DNA of 64,000 bases. It comes from Blattabacterium cuenoti. Lineage in GTDB: Bacteria; Bacteroidota; Bacteroidia; Flavobacteriales; Blattabacteriaceae. A model generated the notes under the pieces. It made no database searches. It saw only the letters and a program-made list of their open reading frames with translations, and was not told the DNA's origin. The stretch lies in assembly GCF_014252095.1 (NCBI RefSeq), contig NZ_CP059210.1, positions 566,986-630,985 of the forward strand. The letters run 5' to 3'. The position numbers were made by a program, and so were the translations under genes. The number at the start of each line of letters is the position of its first letter. The first letter of the stretch is position 1. Positions 61,051 through 64,000 of this stretch are shown one piece after another.

Positions 61051-61821
61051 CTATGTTTCGAATAGAAAACCAGATACCTCTCTGTAAAAATCTATAGGAT
61101 TATTTACATGAATCCAATGATTTGCTTTTTTTATAAGAATAATTTTTGCTTTTGGAAAAAGTTTTTTTATGCGAAAAAAATCTTGAGGGATAAGATAATC
61201 CGAATATTCTCCACGTAAAAAAAGAGTAGGATTATTAAAAATTCCCCCTTTGATCTCCTCTTGAATCAAGGAGGAATAATTATTTTCAATTCCTAGCAAG
61301 AAAAAACGAAACGCTAATTTTCCATTTTTTCTTCTATAAGTACATTTAGAAAAAAAGGATCGAATTTCTGAAGAAGAAATAAAAGGTTTTAGAAAAAGAT
61401 CAAGATCTTTTCTAGTTTTAATAATATCAAAGTCCACATTCTTTAATACTTGAATAATTTTTTTATGATAAGTGGAAGAATAGGACCTAGGACCTATATC
61501 TACAATAATGATTTTTTTAGAAATTGACGGAAAATTTATAGAAAATTTCATCACAGCTCTTCCTCCCATGGAATGACCTATCAATATAGGATCAATTAAA
61601 TTATAATAATTAATATATTCTAATATATCTTCTGATATAAGATCATAATCCATTTTTTTGGAAAAAAAACTTTTTCCGTGATTTCTAATATCTAACAAAT
61701 GGACTTGATATGTTTGAGAAAATTTTTCTGCAAAAGAAATCCAATTTTCTCCACTTCCAAATAAACCATGAAAAACTAAAATAGGCTTTCCTTTTCCAAA
61801 AATTCTAGAATGTAATATCAT
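61051..61821 (-). CDS. alpha/beta-hydrolase, YbfF-like esterase
   Basis: 256 residues. Oxyanion-region VFHGLFGSGENW, nucleophile Ser in LIGHSMGGRAVMKF, acid in RGEYSDYLIP and catalytic His in KKANHWIHV. Closest in pattern to YbfF-type acyl esterases. MenH or BioH are alternatives since menD is present, but the position beside pdxJ is the ordinary flavobacterial one and gives no substrate. Overlaps pdxJ by 4 bp. Confidence 0.88.
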   Translation of the reverse strand: MILHSRIFGKGKPILVFHGLFGSGENWISFAEKFSQTYQVHLLDIRNHGKSFFSKKMDYDLISEDILEYINYYNLIDPILIGHSMGGRAVMKFSINFPSISKKIIIVDIGPRSYSSTYHKKIIQVLKNVDFDIIKTRKDLDLFLKPFISSSEIRSFFSKCTYRRKNGKLAFRFFLLGIENNYSSLIQEEIKGGIFNNPTLFLRGEYSDYLIPQDFFRIKKLFPKAKIILIKKANHWIHVNNPIDFYREVSGFLFET

Positions 61822-62555
61822 ATTTGACGATTTTCATACGCTTTATAAATACGTTTTAAGTAAGTTTGAATAGTATTTTCTAATCCCATATAAATAGAAT
61901 CACTAATTAAAGCCTGTCCTATAGATATTTCTACAATTGAAGGAATCTTTTCAATTAAAAAAGAAATATTTTCTAAATTTAAATCATGTCCTGCATTAAC
62001 TAACAAATGATGATTGATAGCCTCTTTTGCAGTCATAATATAAGGCTCAATACAATTCCATCTTTTATTAGCGTATCCTACAGAAAATTTTTCCGTGTAT
62101 AACTCTATTCTATCTGTCCCTGTACTAGCTGCATACTGGACTAATTTTGGATTTGGGTCTAAGAAAATAGAAGTGCGAATTCCATGATCTTTTAATTTTT
62201 TAACGGTTTCAGTTAAAAAATCCTGATAACGAATAGTATCCCATCCGGAATTTGAAGTAAGAACATGATTTGAATCAGGGACCAATGTGACTTGATTAGG
62301 TAAAATATTTAATACCAAATTCATAAACTTATTAATAGGTCTTCCTTCAATGTTCAATTCTATTTTTACAATGGATTTCAAATCATAAACATCTTTATAG
62401 GTAATATGTCTTTCATCAGGACGAGGATGAATAGTAATCCCATGTGCTCCATATTTTTGGACATCTTTCGCTACCTGTAAAAGATTTGGAATATTCCCTC
62501 CTCTTGCATTTCTTAATGTAGCTATTTTGTTTAAATTCACGCTTAGTTTTACCAT
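61818..62555 (-). CDS. pdxJ: pyridoxine 5'-phosphate synthase
   Basis: Closes the pyridine ring from 1-deoxyxylulose 5-phosphate and the PdxA product. VKLSVNLNKIATLRNARGG, HPRPDERHITYKDV, ALVPDSN-type VTLVPDSNHVLTS and VNAGHDLNLENI are diagnostic. The ATG at 62555 is preferred over TTG at 62561, which would touch the mscS stop. 245 residues. Second gene of mscS-pdxJ-esterase. Confidence 0.95.
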   Translation of the reverse strand: MVKLSVNLNKIATLRNARGGNIPNLLQVAKDVQKYGAHGITIHPRPDERHITYKDVYDLKSIVKIELNIEGRPINKFMNLVLNILPNQVTLVPDSNHVLTSNSGWDTIRYQDFLTETVKKLKDHGIRTSIFLDPNPKLVQYAASTGTDRIELYTEKFSVGYANKRWNCIEPYIMTAKEAINHHLLVNAGHDLNLENISFLIEKIPSIVEISIGQALISDSIYMGLENTIQTYLKRIYKAYENRQI

Positions 62556-62557
62556 AT

Positions 62558-63835
62558 TCAATAAGGGACATTTGTAGTTACTTGTGTGACTTTTAAGTTA
62601 AATTCTTTAGCAGCTGTTAATAAATGATCAAAAACACTAGCTTGTATTTGTTCATATTTGATGGATTCAGAAGTATTTGTAAAACAATATAACTCTATAG
62701 GAAGACCATAAGGGGTAGGTTCTAAATGTCTAACCATTAACGTTTCAGACTGTGATATTCGGGGATGTTGATGTAAATATTCTAAGGCATACTGGCGGAA
62801 AAGTCCGATATTAGTTAACCTTCTTCCATTAATATCCATACTAACATCAATATTTTTTTCTTTATTAAAATTTTCTATTTCTTTTTTTTTTCTATGGATA
62901 TAATTCTTAATTAAATAAAAATGTTGAAATTTTTCTAATTTAGCCGAATTACAGAAATGAAATGATTGAATGTTAAATAAAATAGATCTTTTAATTCTGC
63001 GTATGTTTTTTTGACGCATTACTTCAAAATTCGTTACAGCAGTCGATATCAAATCATAAGTAGGGACGCTTGTAATCGTTTTATCAAAATTTTCTATTTT
63101 TGCAGAAGTTAAATTAATTTCTCTTACTGTTCCTTCTATACTATATTTATGAATTCCTATCCAATCTCCTACTTTAATCATTTTTGTGGAAGCCATTTGC
63201 ACTCCGGATACAAATCCAAGGATTGTATCTCTAAAAACTAAGATAACAATAGCTGTTATAGCTCCTAAACTAGTAAGTACCGTAATAAGATCATTTTTTG
63301 TTAAAATAGCAATAATAACTAAAACGCAAAATATAACAGATACAATTTTTAATAATTGTGAAAATGAACGTACAGCTATTGTTTGATGATTATTTTCACT
63401 GGTAGCAATTCTCATAATTGAATTAACCACTCGAATTAAAAATTGTAAAATAATCAGAACAAACAAAATGTCGAATATCTTTTCTAGATAGATGATAATC
63501 GTCTGGTAATCTTTAAAAAGTGGTTTAATTAAAAGATATCCAATTGATAATGGAAAAAAATGAGCTAAACTGTCAAAAACTTTATTTTCATATAAAATAT
63601 TATCCCAAATAAAATGAGTAGAATTCACTATCCTCCTTCCAATAAAACGAACTCCTTTATTGAATATCCATTCTAAGATAATTAATAGAACGCTGAATAA
63701 AAACATTTTACTAATTATAATAATAGTTATACTTCCCCATTTTTTTAGATCTAAATAATGGCTTAATTCATCAAGCCATTCATAATACTGAATATTGAAT
63801 TTTTCTAATATTTTCATAATAATTTTACAAAACAT
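62558..63835 (-). CDS. MscS-family mechanosensitive channel (YbdG-like)
   Basis: 425 residues. Several hydrophobic segments (roughly 28-48, 78-95, 110-132, 150-175) precede the pore helix LGAITAIVILVFRDTILGFVSG and the cytoplasmic beta domain (MIKVGDWIGIHKYSIEGTVREINL, TVPTYDLISTAVTNF). Size and layout match YbdG-type channels. Ends GLPIELYCFT...VTTNVPY. May protect against osmotic downshift. ATG at 63835 or 63817. Confidence 0.9.
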   Translation of the reverse strand: MFCKIIMKILEKFNIQYYEWLDELSHYLDLKKWGSITIIIISKMFLFSVLLIILEWIFNKGVRFIGRRIVNSTHFIWDNILYENKVFDSLAHFFPLSIGYLLIKPLFKDYQTIIIYLEKIFDILFVLIILQFLIRVVNSIMRIATSENNHQTIAVRSFSQLLKIVSVIFCVLVIIAILTKNDLITVLTSLGAITAIVILVFRDTILGFVSGVQMASTKMIKVGDWIGIHKYSIEGTVREINLTSAKIENFDKTITSVPTYDLISTAVTNFEVMRQKNIRRIKRSILFNIQSFHFCNSAKLEKFQHFYLIKNYIHRKKKEIENFNKEKNIDVSMDINGRRLTNIGLFRQYALEYLHQHPRISQSETLMVRHLEPTPYGLPIELYCFTNTSESIKYEQIQASVFDHLLTAAKEFNLKVTQVTTNVPY

Positions 63836-64000
63836 CTATTATCACATTAACTTAGTATAAGTTATTTTCAATAATTTTATTAGGATTTCATATTATTTTT
63901 TTTGTCTATATGATTCTTTGTAGATTGAAGAATATAATAGATATTGAATTTTCTTATAGAAATATAAAAAATTTTGATTCAATTTTTAAATTTAAAAATT
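63836..64000. other. 165-bp AT-rich end region without a gene
   Basis: Upstream of the MscS gene to the window edge. No open frame, tRNA or promoter pair was found; mostly A/T runs. Confidence 0.5.

Noticed and set aside
61051..61821. Esterase as MenH
   Set aside because: It has generic alpha/beta-hydrolase motifs only and lies beside pdxJ, far from menD; nothing specific supports MenH.

Overview
The window is a very AT-rich, gene-dense stretch of a reduced Bacteroidota chromosome. Its content and gene order are flavobacterial: acpP-fabF, a two-gene atpDC cluster apart from the rest of ATP synthase, an LpxC-FabZ fusion followed by efp and sucD, sufABCDS, a eukaryote-type glycyl-tRNA synthetase, and small Bacteroidota-only families such as DUF2795 and an HsdR_N orphan. 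Essential housekeeping, leucine, arginine-to-putrescine, menaquinone and PLP genes are present, with no transposons, phage or CRISPR. Together this points to a Blattabacterium-like cockroach endosymbiont. The genus is inferred from recognition of the proteins, not from a search.

Layout: 0-7.8 kb holds fatty acid synthesis (fabF, acpP), PEP carboxykinase, riboflavin synthase, pdxA, the F1 genes atpD and atpC, and ribF. 7.8-10.5 kb is an AddB-like nuclease gene split by a frameshift in an A10 tract. 10.5-14.7 kb is a complete leuACDB operon on the minus strand. 14.9-22.9 kb has two poorly known conserved proteins, tyrS, era, clpB and prfB. 23-28.4 kb is a tight plus-strand operon speA-speB-cmk-fabG-menD, followed on the other strand by a SanA-like gene without a normal start codon and by secA. 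32-36 kb has a DUF2795 protein, fmt, HU, pdxH, a tRNA(CAT) and dnaN. 36-46.9 kb has pheT (missing its OB-fold domain), glyS, trxB, an orphan HsdR_N-type nuclease, gapA, the lepA/tRNA-Arg/pth/CPBP-protease cluster and an M14 peptidase. 46.9-53.3 kb has rpmH (too short for an automatic ORF cut-off), a DUF4258-like membrane protein, a decayed LpxC fused to an intact FabZ, efp, sucD, rdgB, rnz, a LolE-like permease broken in an A9 tract, and rbfA. 53.4-64 kb has tRNAs for CAT and Arg-CCT, rpmA, rplU, the suf operon, a DUF192 protein, lgt, yidD, an esterase, pdxJ and an MscS channel.

How the genes fit together: the leu operon gives an essential amino acid. speA and speB convert arginine to putrescine plus urea, which would feed a urease if one is encoded elsewhere. 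pdxA, pdxJ and pdxH are three steps of the DXP-dependent PLP pathway and supply cofactor to SpeA and SufS here. SufABCDS builds Fe-S clusters, which LeuC needs. menD, sucD, gapA, pckA and atpDC belong to central energy metabolism.

No new biological system is evident. The notable signals are those of genome reduction: two genes broken in poly-A tracts in the same sense, domain loss in PheT and LpxC, a fossil RF2 frameshift site, an AUA start, tRNA stem mismatches, tRNAs packed against coding genes, and six convergent gene pairs overlapping at their 3' ends.
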